DNA of 64,000 nucleotides from Meandrina meandrites (taxonomy: Eukaryota > Cnidaria > Anthozoa > Scleractinia > Meandrinidae), in contig OY855905.1 in NCBI GenBank assembly GCA_963693305.1, positions 942,701-1,006,700 on the forward strand, read 5' to 3'. Shown piece after piece: positions 26,230 through 41,200 of the stretch (positions within the stretch are counted from its first letter, which is position 1; each line of letters begins with the position of its first letter). A program made the translations under genes and the position numbers. The notes beneath the pieces are model-generated. The model was given only the letters and a program-made list of their open reading frames with translations, was not told the DNA's origin and searched no databases.

Positions 26230-29200
26230 CTACAGTCCGTCCAGTAGCTGTCTTGCTTTTGGTCCAGCTTTATTAGCAAAGAAATAAGCCGGCTTCTCAA
26301 GTCCAAGACTGTGGAGATAACGGGCATACTCAGTGTATACTGCGTGGACAAGAGCAGCTAATAATGTGCGTTAAGGGAGATAATGCATTCAGCAAATGTT
26401 CTTACAAAGTAAAGAACCACATTCAACAAGTGTGTCAGCTAATACGCTGAAGGTGTCTTCACTAACATATCAGCTGTCACACTTCTCTACTTGCTCAAGT
26501 CAATTGGTTTTATTTTGCACGAGCAGGTTAGGAAGTAGGATGGTGAGACAGTTTCTCAATAATATATATTTTTTGGCGTGTTCAAGTATTGCAACAAAAC
26601 AGTTCTCAGCTCGCTCGCGTTGACTGGCGCTTGCTCAGATGGAGAAAGTATATAATCCTCGCGCTTTGCTATGCTCGTTCACAGACGGAATCGAAAATCA
26701 TAAATTCGAAATGATCAACTTGAAGTACGTCTTATTCACTTCCAATACATCAATAACGCTTGTCAAACTTAAGGTTACCGTATACCTTCAAGGGTAGATT
26801 TTTTTTCAAAATTTTTTTTTACGGCCAAATTAAACATTACTAGTCTCCCTTCATTTTCTAAAAAAAATTATTTCAAAATCTTGAAACGCGCGCGAGTAAT
26901 CAACAAAAATGTTTTTTCAAATGAAACTCTATTACCCGCCAGAGAGTTATAAGCCAATTAAAATGTGTCAGCGTCATGACTTCCTGGGACGTTTTTCGCG
27001 GCAAAAGATCGGGGTATTTCATTTCATGTGGCGTCCCTTCCTATTGTTTACGCTTGCAATTTGCGATTTATTCCCACCAAGTTTTTGCTTGTGTTGGTCT
27101 TTACTTGACCTGTATGTACAAAAAAAGAAAGAAAAAAGTCCCTGGTTGAAAGTAAAGAAGAAAACCGGTCCTAAGAAAAAGAAGAAGAAGGTTTTCGATG
27201 ACGAATGGCGAAAAACTCTTGCCGATAGTTACATTCCAGATAGAAATAATAAACTTCGACATACTCCAGCGACTGCATTGCTGCCTGAAGCTGCTCTTTT
27301 GGATCGATAGATGCAGACGTCGCCACCGTCAAAGCCACTGCAGTTATTCCTTTCTTTGAACTTTTTCTCTTGCCCGGCATTTTGGAAACAAATCGGAGAA
27401 ATTCAAATCAAACGAGCTGTGGTCACGCGTGCAACTACTTTCCCGCGAGATGCTAGTCGACACCAGTAGTCTCGTGGGACGTCCTGACATGCTATTGGCT
27501 GTCGGCATTGGGAGTATCCAAAGTGTTGACATATGGCGCAGCAAGGGCGTGAAATGTTTGTAATCCTTTGGAAGCGAAAAAAAACCTATTTCGTTTTTAC
27601 GCGAGTGCGCTCGCTTTAAACGAATTTATAGGGTACGTAAATTTGACGGATTGCCTTGAAATTTGGCCCGAAGTTGCCCAAGACATCGAACAGAAAAACC
27701 GTGTGAGGGATTTCCGTTTTTCGTAATTGATCTCCCGCAATGGCCTTCGTAGTAAAAGGCTTCGGTAAGTTTTTGATCATCAAAATTGACAGAAAAATTG
27801 CGAAGCAACCACTAGGAACATTGACAAAGCCTCACACGGTTTTCAAGATTGATGCCTTGTGATTGATATAATGCAGTAGTTTTGATTGTGCGGTCTAATT
27901 CAATACCCGATAAATTCGCTCAAGTAGACGTCAGTCGTTTTGGGCTTTTGGGACGCACTCTCCTTACGATTAGAAAAAATCAAAGAAAAATAATTTTTAC
28001 CGAATAGTGCATCTCATTAGCTTTGTACTGATATGAAGTTTGTGGTGGTTGCGTTTAAGATAGTGCGCAAATATTTTTTTTCGCGAAAGACACCCGCGAA
28101 GGTATACGGTAACCTTAACTGCAAAGAAATATTGTTGAATGCAAAGTACAGAGGTAAAGGATACTGTTTTTTTCCTCAGTTGGTGAAAGAAATCCATATT
28201 CCTGACAAGCTTCTGCAAACAACCCTGCTCGGTCAAAGTAACGCATGCTGCAAACAAAAAAATGACAATATTAAGTTCAGCGCCATAATCAGGGTTTTCT
28301 TAAACTTTTTGAATAAACGGAGATTTCTGCAAAGTAGACGGTTTTAGGTCCTCCCGACCTATTCGATGGGCTCTAACTCGTCGCTTCTAGGGGGGTCCGG
28401 GGCATGCTCCCCCTGGAAATTTTTGAAAGCTGAACACCGAAAGGCCCATTTTCCTGGCATTTTCTTCGGAATGTGTGCTTCAGGAGAAAAAAAACTTTCT
28501 TTCCCAGTCCTCCCCTCGCACAAGCGTTCGTATTTGGAAATCCAATATAGCGGAGAACAAGTTCTTTGGGTCAAATTTTTTTACGTGTTTTCCGAAAAGG
28601 TAAGAGAGCAAATTTTTATTTATATGAGGTCTTTCAGTCAAACAACTTCGTTTCTTCTGTCGCATGTTTGTCTTGAGCTGCCAACTGAAGAAGGAAAAAA
28701 AAACTTATTTTTTCTACATACCTGTAGAGCATATCTAGAGCTTTGTAGAACTTTCCTAACGACAACAACACCAACACAGCCTTACTCTGCAAGAAAATTA
28801 CAAAGTAAGGTTTACAAAATTTACAACAAAATATGATTCAATGCACATGAAATTCTCCATTAGTGTATAAGAGACAGAAGACGTTTGAAGGACCCTACAG
28901 TTATCCACGCCTTTGTTTTCGTTGGCATATGGGATTTTCGGTTCATATTTCACGAGGAGCATATCTAAACGAAAGAGATCCCCGTGAAACTGCTACAACT
29001 TACTGTGATACAATAAGATTTCGCTTCAGCGTACACAGATCACAGATTTCAAGGCGCGACTAACTAACTTGGTCAAAGTTGCGATTCCTTTTTAGCGCAT
29101 TGAAGAGACAGCATGTCATGGTTTCGTTTTCTTTATTCTGTAATGTTCGAATCGTTTTACACTTCGTTGCAATGTCTATATTAAATGCTGACAAAACGTA

Positions 29201-32200
29201 TTGCCGACCTGTTGACTTGTGTGTGTACTGGAAAGGTGTTCAATCCATCTCCGCATCACCTCGGCACAGTCAGGATAGTTGAGAGTTGCCTGCAATTATA
29301 TGATCAAATATATTAGGTTCAAGAAGTGACGAAAACGTTTCAAAAAATCTTGAGATACAAATATTACCTTTGCGAGCCAGGCCGCTCGATCCCATTCCCC
29401 ATACGTCTGAAGATAACGACAGGCGTCCAGTCCCTTATCAATCAAACACAGCAACTGCACTCCCTCTGTAGACAACAGTGAGAAATAAAGTGATCAGCAC
29501 CATTTATTCACTGAGATTACAGTTACACATGTCTGCTGCTATGCCTGACCACTCATTACAACAGTGCGTAACTCCAGTAACCCCAGTATTAAGCAAACAG
29601 AAGAATTGCTACTCCCCCCGGATCGACTAGATGAGTGTCAATTTTAATCAACAGTACCACTTAGCCAGAAAACCATCTTGTTGGTCTTTTTCCTATCTTA
29701 AAGAATGTGCACGAAAGCAAACGATGGAGATCCAAGACTAGCCTGCGAGCAGGCTCTCTTTGGGGGACGCGAGTTTTCCGACAGCGCGCGAGCGGCCGCA
29801 AGCCTTGGCGAGCGAAGCGAACCGCTGAGTCGTCGAGCGAAGCGAGTCCGCGAGCTGCTCGCCCGCTCGCTCCGCTCGCCGAAACTCGCGGCTTCGCCAC
29901 TCGCGTGTTACCTCCAAAGAGAGTCTGCTCGCAGGCTAATCCAAGGCATGTATTCCTGCTTCCCTAAAATAGAAGGTTACGTATTAACTCCCTGGCTTGA
30001 CTAAACATTCATCGTCGTGTACAGTATCTAGCATAATGAACCTCACCTGCTAGTTTACCGCTGGCGATAAGGTTTGTTGCTACAAGCTTTATGGTGCTTT
30101 GTGATGCGCCTGAAGAGCGAATGGTTGCTACCAGACAAGCTCTACAGAGAGAGAAGAAAAAGACAAATACTAAACCGTTGCTGAGAAGAAAGGAGGATTC
30201 CCACTGAATCTTTAGGACAAATAAGGTAAAAGAGATGCTGTTTCGATGCTAAAGGATTTACATCGATTACAAAACTCACAGGAGGCGAGAAATCAAGCTT
30301 GAGGCCACCTTTGCACACAAATAATATTACAAAAATATACACTATAATTATCATACTGTCATTTAATTACACAATTTGTTTTTAACACATTGTCTGAAAT
30401 GTGACCTTCTCCAACAACCACGGAGAGTAAACCTTAAGAAAATTGTAATTTGCTGTCGGTTTGCATCGAGATAAGAATGAATTGTGTACAAAGACCACGT
30501 GTGCATTGTTTAAAGGTAAAAAGAAAAGTCTACCTGAGAGAGTCCACGTAATAGTTGTCATTCACAGCATCCGTCTCCAGGAATAGCTGCACTGCTCGGT
30601 CGGCCTACAAAAGAATATCGGTACATGGAATAAACATATAATTAGTGTTATAAGAGTGGAAAGTTAAGCTGGTCATTTTGTACTTACTATATCTCATATT
30701 TCTACGAAGCTTACCACAAAGCACCATTTCTTTCTTTCAAAATACTCCCAGAAATCAACAAAACTAATGCGGCTAGAGTGCGGATGGTTGTGGGTTCGAC
30801 TACTGTTAGGGGGATTTAGGGCTTGTCACTGCTATCTACAGTGTTACAACAATTTCCCCACCTGCCCTAGCAGCACTAGCGTCTCTGCACATTTCCTTGT
30901 ATGGTCGTATGTGGATCTCTTGCTGTCATGAAGAGCGAGACGGTCCAGCTGACTTTTCTGACAAAAAAAAAGATCGATAATAATTTACAAAATTGAACAC
31001 AGTGAGGGGAGGGCCAAGGGTATTTTCCCATCAGCCAAATGATCGTCCAATCAAATCACTTCTTACCTGAAATGCATCAGTATCACTAATGATGTCATAG
31101 CAAGTGTCGAGGGAGACTGGGTAGCAACAGCAGCTTTCAGTCTCACTCGCACCAGTCTCCTCTTGGCCACACAGTTCAAGGTCATCGTCAATTGACAGTA
31201 GATCCAGACTCCTGGAACTGAAGCTCCGCTTGAGTTTGGCTGTGGCCTCAGAAGGGTTGAACAGGTCAGCTGAGTATGACCTTGAGCGGCTGTACAACGG
31301 CTGATGATCGGTCTGAAAGATAAATATCAATCAACAGCATGCAAAATACACATACTTAAGAATTATCCTGCGAAATCGCCCACATTAGCGCCTGATATTT
31401 AGCCGATGAGGTCGCAGGTTGAGTTGGTCAAAATTAGACGACATTCCGTATGATCTGGCAGGATTATTGTTTTGTTATACAACAAATTATTAACGAAACG
31501 CTTTGTTCAATCAGCTGAATAAACTTTGGTTATGCAGCACTTTGCGAGGCTTATACTACCTATATAATCATTGATTATATTTACCTTATGCTTTGAGCAC
31601 AAGAGCCTGGCCTTTTCTCGTCTGAGGTAGTGAAGAGCAACTTCCCAAAACACTGTTTCTGCTTCATCACCAAATAGACTGAAATGTGGAGTTTTGTGAA
31701 AAGAGATTTTAGTCTCAAAATTCACGTCCTTTGAGAACTATGTAGAGTTAAATACATAGTTGTTGGGGAGGGGGGAGGGCTTATAGGAGTGTTACGATTA
31801 GGGTGCTGGGGGCCAGTGTGAAAACCAGTCTACTTTTAAGCAAGACTCGCCTGGTGTTTGCTGTTATAAAGGTTGGTTTTAAAAACGCAAGATTGCTTGA
31901 TAATAAACTTACTGTGCTGTGAGGTGGCACTTCTGAGCAGTTCCCAAAGTTGAATTAAGTAGCAAATCTCCAATGCTCCTGAAGAATACAAAGCACGATC
32001 ATCATCTATCAAATGATTTCTAGTGCTGGGCAGTTATGAAATATGGGATTCAGAATAAACTCTCTAAAGGCAGATTATTTTGTTTTCAGCTGACTCTTCT
32101 TTTCTTTACACTTGGATGTGCAGGGCAGAGGAGGAGTCAAGCTCAGAGGTATAAATTATTTTATGAAGTACAGTTTGCATTACGTGTAACCTCCCCTCAG

Positions 32201-35200
32201 TTACTTTATGAAATTCTCTGTCATAATGATTATATAATTATTTCCCACATCAAGTAAGGACATGTCTTATACTTACGGCGGAATCATTTTGAGTTGATCC
32301 TGAATTGCATTCAGTGATTCTTCTTTCTTTAATTCCCTAGAGTATTTAAAGTAAGGAAAGGTTACAAAAGGCACGGTGGGCCTACGGTCATTTGAAAGGC
32401 ACTAATATTCAACTCTTAGACATGAACCAACTCAAATGGATGCTAACGTATTGCAGATTACCGCTGCAGCATTTGATTAGCTTCTATACTGTGCACGTAG
32501 TACCCATTAGTCCAACAATGATTTGTTAGCCAAAATAAGGACTGCACGGAATTGTACAAAATATAAACTACACAAGTTTTCGCACAAAATTTTGAGTACC
32601 TATTTTATTTTCAACTTCACACTAACTGCATGTTGTGCGCAATTAAGGTGAGAATTAACATTTTTTGCAACATTATCATAACACATAGCAAAATTAGTTA
32701 CTTATTGATATCTTACAAGTCTGTAATGTCTGTAAGTGAGTACTGGTCCCTTCCGAGTGAATGCTGCAGAATGGACTTTAGAATAAGACTTGTTTTTGGC
32801 TCCATAATGTGAGGGCACCACAAAGGACCTTAATGACAAAACAAAAGCCAGTTACTCAAGAGATCACAAGCAAAATAACTTATTCACTTTGATTTAAGAG
32901 CTGCAGTAACTAGAAGGGGCATTTAAAGCAAAGGAACATACCATCTAGGTCCAGCTGAGCCATAGCTGGGGAAGAGCTTTTTAGGTCCATAGTCATAACA
33001 AGAATGGCTCCATTGGAATGGGTGACTATCGGCAAATCTGATGCAAGCCAGTCCATGTCGACAAGAGGGGGAGAGTCCTTTGGCAACTTGTAACTGCTAT
33101 AGATCTCAAACTTGTGGAAAAAAAAATAAAGACAGAAATCAAATGTTAACCCAGAATATACTAAATATACTTAACCTCAAATGCTGGAACACCAGAGCTC
33201 CCCAAAACAAAGTTAGTTTACAGTTATGTTAGTCGATTTTAGCAGCAAAGTGGTTGTTAGTGTTTGGTGGTTTATGTGTTACCGGTAGCTTCTACACACT
33301 TGTTCTGGGCTGTTCTGGCATTTCATATTTCAGTAACTAGCCACATGCAGCCCACCTCTTGAGCTTAAGTTGGTATCAACTCTGATAACTTTTTTAATGC
33401 TTACAATAGAGCAGTATTAAATGAATTAAATAAAATACCTTTTGTAAATCCCAAATATCAATCCCATCACTGAAGAGTGCAGCAAGCTTGGTGTTGCCTC
33501 GGCCAGGACCAAACTTGATTTTCTTGATGTGACCTCTGTGTGTTGCTATAGATCTGGTAACATTACAGAGAACAAGAACAGAAAATAGTGAAATCCCAAT
33601 TTCTTTAGCTCTGATTTCTCTAACTTAACTCGAGCCAGATATCATTTCCCTTGGATTTGTTTCACTCACTCAAACCCCCCACCACAGTTGGATACAGCAA
33701 CAATTTTATCATTTTCTGATTTCCCCTTGAAGTTCAAGAAATTGGGTTTCTGCTATATAATTTTGTGAGAAATTACACCTTCATGCAAAGGGTAAATCCT
33801 TTATATCCTAGCTGAAGTATTCAATTTCTATAGTTCATTGGCACAGCATAGGGTGTTGAATGAACAGAAAACTAGACTGCAAATCATAAGCTGAAGGTAA
33901 GTAATAAAAACTGTTAACGATTGTTTACCTTGTCACTCTGGCTTTTAATTCCCAAATGCTCAAGTTGCCATCAACATCACTCAGCACCAACAAATCACCT
34001 TTCCAGGCTACATAGGTGACGACTCCAAGGGTGCTCTGCAGGGGGAGTGAGGGAAGAAACTCAATTGTCATGGCTGCACAAAACAGTTCAGGATTTCTAC
34101 TTGGATTACTAAATACAAAGAACTTGATATAAGATAGAATAACATACTTACATCACATTGCACCTTGGAGCCATCTTTAACAACTGTACCTTCCACAAGA
34201 AAATGATACAATAGTCTGTCTTGATCCACACAAACAAAGTGTTCTCTTATCCAGGACTAAAAACACAGGGAAAATAAGAAAAAAAACATGAATGAAGTGT
34301 GACAGTGTCCTCCTGGCCAATTTCATGGTTTGGTGCAACACAGAGATTCTCATTAGTTTAAATCTAGGATTAATTTTGTAATGGTTGTGAGTAAGCTTCC
34401 CATTCCCATTCATAACAAAAAATTGCTGTTTGCAAAACCACATGAACATAACATGCTGATTTGTAATAGCCTTAAAAAGTGGTGTGAGCGAGGGGAACAC
34501 TTCTACCTGTGTCTGTGTGTGGTCTGTCCTGTTTGGGTCCAGAACATTTGCTGCAATGCCAGAAGGACTCATCTCTAGGTGCTGACTCAGCTTTTTCTTG
34601 AGGTGTTTGGAGTGATGTGATGGAGACCATTCCTAGTGGAAAGACAAAACTGAGATTCCAATGAACCATCTCACTGCCAAATGTACCAACATTTAAAATT
34701 GAAAATGTTAAATTTTTATAATACATTGCCTAAATTTCAAACAAATAGCACCACATGAAAGAACTGTTCAGTAGCTCTCATTTGAATGATCACACACTAG
34801 GATACATGTCATTCAGACCTGACAGTTAAAACCATCTTGTGCAACTTGTACAGCATAATAAACAGTAACACATGAAAACATTACCAAGTGCGTTCATTTG
34901 AATGGTCACACACTAGTGCGTTTCATTCACAAAGTCCTTTTTTTTGACAAAAGTAAAGTCAAGTTTAGGTGTGAAGACAAAGAGTAGATATCCTCTCAGC
35001 AATAATCACAGTACAGTTGTAAACATACCAGAGCTGTGACTGATGAAAAGTTTGATGGCATCTCTCTGAGGACTGTAAGGTTCTTAAGATCCCACAGCTG
35101 CAGTGGTCTGTCTTTGATTATGACAAGGAAGTACTGTCTACCATGTAGAAGAAATAAGGTTAAAGCTAATTAAAAAGTCTGGGTTCAAGCCTCAGTGCTC

Positions 35201-38200
35201 CATCAGGCTGGATGTAACAGGATGCCATTAGGAGTATTTGCTCTTCTATTTAACAAGCTGCGATAGTCACCTGAGATGAGACACCTTGACAGCTTCCACG
35301 GTTGATTCATCTGCTGCTTTGCCAAGTTCAATTGGCGTTGTCTGACCTGTGGGCAAAGAAGAACTCTTTAAACTTGCATTAACTTCTATTCACACTTAAG
35401 AAAAAAACATTCTAAAAAAAGGCAAGAAGACTTCAGCTTCTTAGCCAGATACAACACTGTGAGTGGCAGGATGGCCTGGTCTCACGCTTTTAAGGCCATG
35501 ATTATCATAACACATGCATGGTGTTCACAAAACAGCTTATAGGCAGCTTATTACAGTAAGAGTACAAGCATTATTATCATACCAGTTCTTATGCTGACAA
35601 GTTGTAACTCATTCTTGGATGAACTCCCAGAGGGCTGAGCCCAGGAAAAGAAACTCTCCAAGTTACTCCAGGTTATTCCTCTGCAAGGACATAAAATAGA
35701 AAATAATTTGCAATCACTGATTTATTAAAAATGCTTAGCATTTCTGTAAACCTCTCGCTCTCTTAGTTTCTTGCCCCTGAGTGGTAGGGGCGGATAGGGT
35801 TGGTGACTGTAGTCCTTGGGGAAGTTATTTACAATAAATTATTAGTATTCAGAGACTGGTCTTGTGAACATGCTTTTTCTTCTGTCTTGACATGATTTAA
35901 TAGGCACTTAGGTTACTTGTATGCACATCTAGGGGTTAGCAGTAATTTGTTTGTGGTTCACAAGCCTCATCTGGGCATGCCGTCACACTTAGACAGCCTA
36001 GATCACAGGTTGTGTTAGGGTGCCATGATACTATCAAGACTTACAATCAAGAAGGAGAAGTAATAACAGGTTATCAAAGGTTTCAAAAAGGTTAAAGTTG
36101 AAACAAGTTCCTCACTTCACTGCTCCAGTGTGAATGGTGTATTCTCTGGTTAGCAATCCAGTTCCTAGGTTAAAAACTTGAATGCAACCTTGACTGTTTC
36201 CTTGGGGAATAAAAAAGAATATTACGGTTATAAAACTGTTTAACAGATTCACTGCATTGCATGACCTTTTTAGCCCCAATTTTTCTACTCTGCATTTGCT
36301 GGATCAGGCAAGAGTGTAAACAGCAAATCCAGTAATTTCAAGCCTTTGAAGATAAAAATTTGATTATTCCCTTAATGGCTGATTTAATTTCTCTGTGCAT
36401 TCTATTCAGTTAATTATAATTATTTAAAAGAGACTCGTACCAACTGCTATGAGAGGTTTGTAATTTGCCCAATTTTTTGTCGTCAAGGGTGGACACATGA
36501 CAGAGCAGGTCGGTGGTGATGACACTGTGCTGGACAAGGTTACCATGATGAACTTGAAATGAGCAGAATTTGGAATCACACTCCCAGAGGTAAGAGGTGG
36601 CGGAATCACATCGGCAAGCGTCAATCTAGGATTTGCACACTGCAAGTGTTCTTGGTCTGCATCACATGGCATTGAAGCTTTCAAGGCTTCTTCTGACATG
36701 AGCGATGATTCTGTAGTCTGAAGCCTTGTAGCTTTTAACTCCCATACAATCATCCTACCATCGCTGATCAACAAAGCAATTTTCCTTTCACTGGTCGGAC
36801 AGCACATGAAACCAAACAAACGGCTTGACTTGCTGAGTCGCAGAGGGTCTGACTGGCATTTATTTTCATAAATTATATCCACTGATGCATTTGTCTCATT
36901 ACTAGCTTCTGCACCAGGTTCAACAAAGTAAGGATTGTTTGCAACACGTCTACGCACTCGCATAATCACACTGCCATTTTCATGCAAACACATAAGAACG
37001 TCACGCTGTTGACAAGGGATAACTTGGAGAAAAGATGGACTGTTTCTTTCCAGACTAAATGAACAAACTGCCTGGTTGATTTCCATGTCTAAGATCATTA
37101 CTTCTCTGGGAAACAGTGCCAGAAGATGATGACGAGCTGAAGGAAGGTATGCAAGCTGAAGGCAGTCACTAAGTGCAACACTCTCCTCTCCAGTCCTGAA
37201 ACAGAATTATAATAATTTACCTATTTTTCATGGTAAACCTTTCTAAATAGGATGGCACAGTGGCCTAATGGTTACCATGCTATTGACTCTGGATTGAGCG
37301 GTCTGGGTTTGAACTCTACCAGGGTCACTGTGTTGTCCTAATGGGGAAGACACTTTTCTGTCATAGTGCCTGTCTCAACCCAGGTGTATAAATGGGTACT
37401 GACAGATGCAATGCTGGGGGTCCCCCTGCAAAGGACTAGCATCCCATCCAGGAAGGAATAGATATACTCCTAGTCTCTTAATGCTATGGAAATTGGGATA
37501 AGCTCCCACCTAAAGGGTCTCTCGGCCTGAACGCAAATGTTTACTCTCCAAAATCAAGTGTGTTTCTAACTTACGTGGAAAATTATATTGAAAGTTGCAG
37601 GACTCAGAACAATATAAAGGAAAATATTCTGCACCTGGTTTTTGATTCACCTCCTGCCCACAGCCTCATCCTAGACAGTGCCGACTTGGGTGTCGATGGT
37701 TTGGCTGTGTTCTTACTGTCCTGTGCAGTGGTGGACGAGCCAATAAAACTGCCACTGGGTGATGTGGAACCAGAGCTTGTCAGGTAGAACTTTCGACCAT
37801 TGCTTTCTGGTGCTTTGTTGATGGAAAAGTCATTGATAAAGAGAATCCAGTCCTGGCACATCACTAAGATTGAAAAAGAAAATCATCTGATTAATGCTTA
37901 AATTCTCCTTTCTTTTTAATCTATACATTGTCAAGCACATATTAATTGATGAGAATAAAGTAATTAATCATCAATTTGTGGATAATTTGTCCTGATGTAC
38001 CATCAAACTCTCAGAACTTGCATAGAAAGAATATAATTTATGATACAACAGTATGAATAATTTACATTTAATAAGTGCACCTAGCCTGCAGACATTTTTT
38101 TCCCTGAAATAAATCTGATTGTTGCCCGAAGTATTTCAGCAAAAAGATTTTTGGATTTGGTTGAATCCTCACTTCTTTCTAGCCTGCCAAAGTCGGGATT

Positions 38201-41200
38201 GAGATGTTGGATGACTGTGTTTTAGGGAGTCTGGGTTGAGAGAGCTGTCTACCCAGGAGCCAAACACAATAGCGCCTCACTCATTTCCTTGAACTAAATT
38301 CCTGGGTAGATGTCATCAGCTCTCTCGAACCAGTTCTCTTAGGGCCAGTTTTGTGCTTTCAGCGGGATGTAGAAAATTGAGGATTCAACCAAATCCAACT
38401 TTTTTTGCCAAACAAATTCAAATAACCAATAGATTCATTTTAGTAAAAAAAAGACATTGGGGTTAGGTGCACTTTAATTTTTCAAGCTTGTGACTGTAAC
38501 TGTGTTCATACAGCATTTCTATCTTCGACCATACATGAACGCTTCATGCTTGTTTTGAACTGAAGAAAACAAATCATAAACTTACAAGTCACATTTGAAG
38601 GCATAAAAGGATCAAAAGCAAAGCACAACAGTGACTCTTGGAAAGTCTTCCTCCACAGCTTTGTTCCAGTGTCAGCATTCCACAGAATCATTGATGACGG
38701 TGCGTGAAGCACTACTAAGAGATCATGACATGCATCTTGAGTTGCAAGCCACTCTAGATCCAGAATGGGTCTGGTTCCATCTGAAAATTCTGCCACTGCA
38801 GTGCCCTGGGAAATGTCCCAGACAATGACATTGCCAGCTGTATCGCCAGATGCAAGGCGCAGGATATACGGGGAGTTGAAGTCATGGTGGTAGTTATCAC
38901 GTGTCCATTTTACCTAATAATATAGCACAAATTGATATTGTCAAGTACGGCATGTACTAAAACCCAAAACAACGATGCAAAACTACTGAAACAAAACAAC
39001 CAAAACAAGCAAAACCACTAAAATCATGACCAAAACAAAACAGCAGAAACAACCGAAACAATAGCCTGAAATGTCATCCGTCCTCTCTTCCTTATCCCCC
39101 AGAGGAGGGGTGCGCTGGGGGGTGGGGGTGGTAAGGAAGAGAGGACGGTTGACATTTCAGACTATTGTTTTGGTGATTTTGTTTTGTTTTACTCCTTTCA
39201 ACTGTTTTGGTTGTTTCAGCGGTTTCATTTCGGTCGTTTCAGTGGTTTCAATTGTGTTGTTTCACTGGTTTCATTTTGTTGTTTCTGGTTTTAGTACATG
39301 CCATCAAGAACCAGGTGAAGAGAATACAAAACAATTCATAGATGACTAAGTTATTTCCAGTCTTATATTTATGTGTTGCATGTAATTAAACCCAATAAAA
39401 ATGGCCTGCCTACCTTTGTACAAGGTGCAGTATGCTGGTTAAGAACTTGAATAATCTGTTAACACAGTCAAAACAGCAAAACTTATTATTAATTTTAAGT
39501 AGAAAAGATAATTATTTAATTTTCAACATATACACTTGACTATGCATTCTAGATATCTGACATGCATTATTTACTATGTTCTTTTTGTTGAATAATGATA
39601 TTAGAAATCTCTTCGTTATCTACAAACACAAGGATATGCCAACAAAAATCACTGCAGATATAAAATTCAATGTGATTGACACAAATTAATTTTGTTAACA
39701 AAGTTTTTACCTGAACTGATTTGGGGTCAAAGACAACTACAAAATTTTGGCATCCATAAGCAATGATCGATTGCCATCCCCTAAAGAAATAGACATCATA
39801 TACAAGGTCAGCTTGTATATTCTCCTTACTCTTTTTATCCATATAAAGAGGTACATTCTGATTGGCTTAAAGACATGTTTCTTTTTTAACTATATAAAAA
39901 AAAATATATAAATTCCCTACACTTGGGGTCACAAGAGTGACACTTGGCTCATAGTACAATTTCATTGTACTTTCAATAGGAAGATCTAGATTTGAGTCTT
40001 GCTGCATATTTTTCTTATACAAGAGTATAAATGGCTATCAGTATAAGGGGTGGTGAATGGTCCTTCAAAAAATGTGTGTCTCACAATGTTTGGCCAAATT
40101 CCAGGCGCCTAGTTGTCTTTTACTTTTATGTGGGGCCTTTTCAGAGTGTCAATTTCTTTTTCAATGCCAAGGAAGTCTCGGACTTGCAGAACATATATCA
40201 GTCTTGCCGTCTCGCATTTACCATTCGACACTCCTAGCATATTTAAAAAGTGACAAAATACTAGGGGTAATGTGCTGCAGAGACCGGAGTTAGGGACGGT
40301 ACTGATGGGCATGAACCATCTGACTTCAACCTAACCCCAATCTTTGGGGTTCCAAGTTACTGGTCCCGAGGAGGGGGGGGGGGGGGGGGGGAGGTACTCC
40401 CTACATTATGGCCGAAATGGGGGGATCTGCCTGAAAGGGGTACCTTTTTCAGGCATCAGGTATATAAAAGGGTAGGGATTTCACAGGTTTAGGTATGTGA
40501 GAGGGTAGGGGAATCTGTGTCTTGACTCCCGCCATTACATGACCTAACTAAATTATGTTTTTTTTTTTTTTGGTTAACATTTTGTCAGCTTGATTTTCTT
40601 CTGTAATGCTGTTATTTACTTCATTCCAGGAGGAAAGGAAATCAGTGTTCTTCAAAGTAGGTATATGAAAGGGGTGCCTTATTTTTAATAAAAGGTAAAC
40701 AAAAGGGGTACGTTTTCTGTCAAAATGGTATATAAAAGGGTAAGGGGTTGGACCTTGGAGCGGAGCCTCCCCGTATAAATTTTTTGGGGAGGTTACTGAC
40801 CAGTATTTTGTTAGCAGAGAAGTTTTGCTGGACATTTTTTATGTCCCCTTCACTTGTGCAATTAGACAACTAAGCAGTGATGACGATGAAGATGACATTA
40901 GTTAAGTAATAATGATAATGAAGAAAGATGTGAGAGAGTCATGCAATCAATGATCTCTAACTCAAAGAATAGAGGCTAGGGCTGTAGCCAAAAATTAGCG
41001 CATCTTACTTTAATTTTAACATCTATTAAGCTTTAATTACAAAGGAAGCTTTTCAACAGTTTTGAGGCACTAAATTCTTCATTAGTGTACCTTAGTTTTG
41101 TCAAAAGTGCACCACACATTCAGCATGTTTTATTTAAATTGTACAACGAAAGCGGAAATGTACAAACATCTCACTCACCAATCACAAGCTCCTCGATTTT

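Noticed and set aside
26909..27310. 133-codon plus frame ending in a Lys-rich stretch
   Set aside because: It lies across the TTAA element in opposite sense to the other candidate frame and has low-complexity Lys runs with no family resemblance.
29661..30004. Overlapping GC-rich frames on both strands, 79-99 codons
   Set aside because: They span a GC-rich palindromic repeat and reflect base composition only.
37249..37340. tRNA gene
   Set aside because: A- and B-box-like motifs are present but no cloverleaf can be closed, and the sequence continues into a SINE body shared with other copies.
40548..40835. 95-codon minus frame
   Set aside because: It falls wholly in a dispersed repeat with internal degenerate repeats in a WDR11 intron; no evidence of a real gene.
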